This document shows, in pieces, positions 62,034-64,000 of a stretch of DNA of 64,000 nucleotides. Position 1 is the stretch's first letter, and the number at the start of each line of letters is the position of its first letter. Position numbers and translations under genes: made by a program. Source of the stretch: Bacillota bacterium (GTDB taxonomy: Bacteria; Bacillota; Clostridia; Lachnospirales; Lachnospiraceae); contig JAEZMV010000021.1 in NCBI GenBank assembly GCA_023414875.1, positions 1 to 64,000 on the forward strand. Reading direction: 5' to 3'. The notes beneath the pieces are model-generated. The model was not told the origin of the DNA, did not search any database, and worked only from the letters and a program-made list of their open reading frames with translations.

Positions 62034-62984
62034 TTAGCGCTCCTCACGGAAGTAGTTCACCCCGCAGCCTGCAGGCTGGGAACCTTCCTTGGATTTACGC
62101 ATGGAGGTGATAATTAATACAAAGGTTGTGATTAGGAAGGGAAGCATAACATAAAATGCATTTGGTATTTCAATTACATCCTTAGGCACATAGAACTGCA
62201 ACACACTGAAGGCACCGAAAACCAATGAACCAAAGATTGCCTTTGCAGGATTCCAGCTAGCAAATATTACGAGTGCAACAGATATCCAGCCCTGACCGTT
62301 TACTACACTGCTGTTGTTCCAGATACCACCGCCATTGATCAAGGATAAATAGGCACCACCAAGAGCACAGATACCACCACCAAGAAGAATATGAATATAT
62401 TTTACTAGTGTGACATTAATACCAGCAGCATCTGCGGCTGCCGCGTTTTCGCCAACGGATCTCATATTGAGACCAGCTCTCGTTTTAACCATATAGATTG
62501 TAATAATAATAGCAATTACCACTGAAAGGTATACCAATGGATTATGCGAGAATAACAGTTTTCCAACCACCGGAATATCACCCAGTACAGGAATCGGTTT
62601 TTCTGAAATGGAAGCCATAAAACTCTCAGACAGCTTTGGTGAGCCTCCGGCATCACGAATCATTGCCTCACCGAAAAACTTGGCAAAACCGGTGCCGAAG
62701 ATCGTAAGCGTAAGACCGCAAACATTTTGATTTGCCTTCAGGGTAACGGTTAAAAACGCATAAATCAGAGTTGCAAAGACTCCGATTGCAAACGCCGCCA
62801 GTAATGCCAGCCATAAATTATCGGTATGGAAGGCCATAAAAAAGCTCATGAATGCTCCCATGAACATCACACCCTCTACACCAAGGTTCAGATTTCCTGT
62901 TTTTTCAGTGACTATTTCTCCGGTTGTTCCGAAAAGTAAAGGTGTGCCTGCTTTGATCGCAGCAAATAAAAAATTAATAATCAT
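62034..62984 (-). CDS. ABC transporter permease, nucleoside/BMP type (NupQ-like)
   Basis: A 316-residue permease with about nine helices, of the type that pairs with a BMP-family binding protein (Bacillus NupQ/YufQ). Typical blocks are TPLLFGTTGEIVTEKTGNLN, LGVEGVMFMGAFMSF and AGLNMRSVGENAAAADAAGI. It should import nucleosides (or related solutes) with the upstream permease. The start ATG overlaps the previous stop by 1 nt (TAATG). The ATPase and binding-protein genes are expected just beyond the right edge of the window. Confidence 0.9.
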   Translation of the reverse strand: MIINFLFAAIKAGTPLLFGTTGEIVTEKTGNLNLGVEGVMFMGAFMSFFMAFHTDNLWLALLAAFAIGVFATLIYAFLTVTLKANQNVCGLTLTIFGTGFAKFFGEAMIRDAGGSPKLSESFMASISEKPIPVLGDIPVVGKLLFSHNPLVYLSVVIAIIITIYMVKTRAGLNMRSVGENAAAADAAGINVTLVKYIHILLGGGICALGGAYLSLINGGGIWNNSSVVNGQGWISVALVIFASWNPAKAIFGSLVFGAFSVLQFYVPKDVIEIPNAFYVMLPFLITTFVLIITSMRKSKEGSQPAGCGVNYFREER

Positions 62985-64000
62985 TATGCTTTCCTCCCCT
63001 TTCTGAATACAAAACGGTAACGGGTAAAGAAGTCAAATCCAAGAATAAAAAACAGGATAATTCCCTGTAGTATTCCGGATACCGCAGAAGATAAACCGAA
63101 GGTACTCTGCATTACGCTACAACCTTTATCGAGCATACTAAACAGTATCGTTACAATGAGTATCACAGCCGGATTTAACTTTGAAAGCCAAGCAACAGTA
63201 ATAGCTGTAAAGCCAACACCTCCGGCAACACCTTCTCCTAAGGTATACGCGGCTCCGGATACCTGGGTCATACCGGCAATTCCGCAGATTGCACCACTAA
63301 GAAACATGGTTCTCAACACAATTTTCTTCACATTCATTCCTGCATAACGTGCAGTATTTACACTTTCACCAACTACACTAATCTCGTAGCCCTGTTTTGA
63401 ATATTTGAGATAAATGAAGAGTACGACTACCAGAACAAGCCCTATTACCCAGCCTGCATGTACACCAAATATCTGATCCAGCCTTGCATTCTTTTCAAAG
63501 GATGCTATCTTAGGAAAACCTGAGGAGGAGGGATCACGCCAGGGTCCTTCCGTTAGAAATTTTATACTATATAACGCAATGTAATTTAACATTAAGGTAA
63601 ATAAGGTTTCATTTGTCCCGAACTTTGTTTTAAAATAAGCCGGAATTAGGCCCCAAATACCGCCACCTATAACACCAGCAATAAACATAATCAAAAGAAG
63701 AAGTATGTGAGGCAGGTGGTCAAAATACAACGCAAAAAAAGTTGCAAAGATTCCACCCATAATGATCTGGCCTTCAGCACCTATATTCCAAAATTTCATT
63801 TTAAATGCAGGGGTAATACCAATCGCTGCAATCAAAAGAGGAATTGCAATTTTAATGGTTCCTTTGATTGCCAGAGAACTACGCCACGCTCCATCCACGA
63901 TGGTTGAATAAACCTCAAACGGGTTTTGCCCGATTGCTAATATAAAGATTCCGCCGGCTATAATCGCAGCAACAAATGCCATAAGTGATAAAGCCAGATT
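62984..64000 (-). CDS. ABC transporter permease, nucleoside/BMP type (NupP-like), 5' end beyond window
   Basis: At least 338 residues of the partner permease (Bacillus NupP/YufP type). Conserved blocks are FKMKFWNIGAEGQIIMGGIF, FGTNETLFTLMLNYIALYSI and YEISVVGESVNTARYAGMNV. The frame stays open to position 64000 (NLALSL before the first ATG at 63982), and this end is still inside the first membrane helix. The true start therefore lies outside the window; the ATG at 63982 is internal. Confidence 0.9.
   Translation of the reverse strand, partial: NLALSLMAFVAAIIAGGIFILAIGQNPFEVYSTIVDGAWRSSLAIKGTIKIAIPLLIAAIGITPAFKMKFWNIGAEGQIIMGGIFATFFALYFDHLPHILLLLIMFIAGVIGGGIWGLIPAYFKTKFGTNETLFTLMLNYIALYSIKFLTEGPWRDPSSSGFPKIASFEKNARLDQIFGVHAGWVIGLVLVVVLFIYLKYSKQGYEISVVGESVNTARYAGMNVKKIVLRTMFLSGAICGIAGMTQVSGAAYTLGEGVAGGVGFTAITVAWLSKLNPAVILIVTILFSMLDKGCSVMQSTFGLSSAVSGILQGIILFFILGFDFFTRYRFVFRKGRKA

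Overview
The window looks like the chromosome of a spore-forming, anaerobic, low-GC Firmicute of the Lachnospiraceae type (Lachnoclostridium/Anaerocolumna-like). The reasons are AT-rich intergenic DNA, SpoIIID, an Rnf complex, desulfoferrodoxin, a cytoplasmic-looking type I pullulanase, frequent GTG/TTG starts with strong Shine-Dalgarno sequences, and a clostridial arrangement of ribosomal and RNA polymerase genes. Most genes lie on the minus strand. I saw no tRNA, rRNA, CRISPR array, transposase or prophage. Genus-level placement is inference. Layout: 1-20 is the very start of rpsJ (S10 operon) with its promoter and about 278 nt of leader. A methyltransferase follows (641-1504). The plus-strand operon 1785-5555 matches Bacillus ydjFGHI (PspA, zinc-ribbon protein, TPM protein, SPFH/zinc-ribbon protein), an envelope-stress module. 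Next come a ferredoxin-like Fe-S protein preceded by a nitroreductase stub, and phosphoglucomutase. The core expression cluster then runs right to left from 22096 to 9827: rpmG-secE-nusG-rplK-rplA-rplJ-rplL-rpoB-rpoC, with separate promoters for rpmG, for rplJ (with an L10 leader) and for rpoB. A secreted subtilase, an AraC regulator and a FliD-like orphan separate this from the rnfCDGEAB operon (33104-27894) and spoIIID. From 47403 down to 34008 lies a nine-gene minus-strand operon for an extracellular polysaccharide: GtrB-like and GT-C glycosyltransferases, a degenerate GGDEF membrane protein that keeps an RxxD I-site, a DUF2334 deacetylase-like protein, a processive GT2 synthase, a BcsB-like protein, the UDP-GlcNAc 2-epimerase WecB, a GT39-like protein, and a thioredoxin/GH8-like fusion. 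The set resembles the Listeria Pss system (poly-ManNAc EPS under c-di-GMP control) with extra decoration and redox parts. It is my best candidate for an undescribed system. An HD-GYP phosphodiesterase 5.4 kb upstream could oppose the signal. The right end carries isochorismatase, CorA, a PRTase, an ArsC/Spx-like protein, GNAT, GlsB and CsbD, HD-GYP, pullulanase, a beta-CASP nuclease, AlkD, a Crp/Fnr regulator, desulfoferrodoxin, thioredoxin, and two permeases of a nucleoside-type ABC transporter (the last cut by the window edge). The intergenic DNA is unusually structured. There is a 42-bp tandem array that starts inside the 3' end of the phosphoglucomutase gene, with similar duplications of the rplJ 3' end. 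Three exact-period 109-bp repeats and a perfect 27-bp-arm hairpin lie between rplL and rpoB. A 21-bp repeat lies in the rnf leader. A 281-bp branched near-palindrome sits at 61726-62006, and its core hairpin recurs at 24838-24898.
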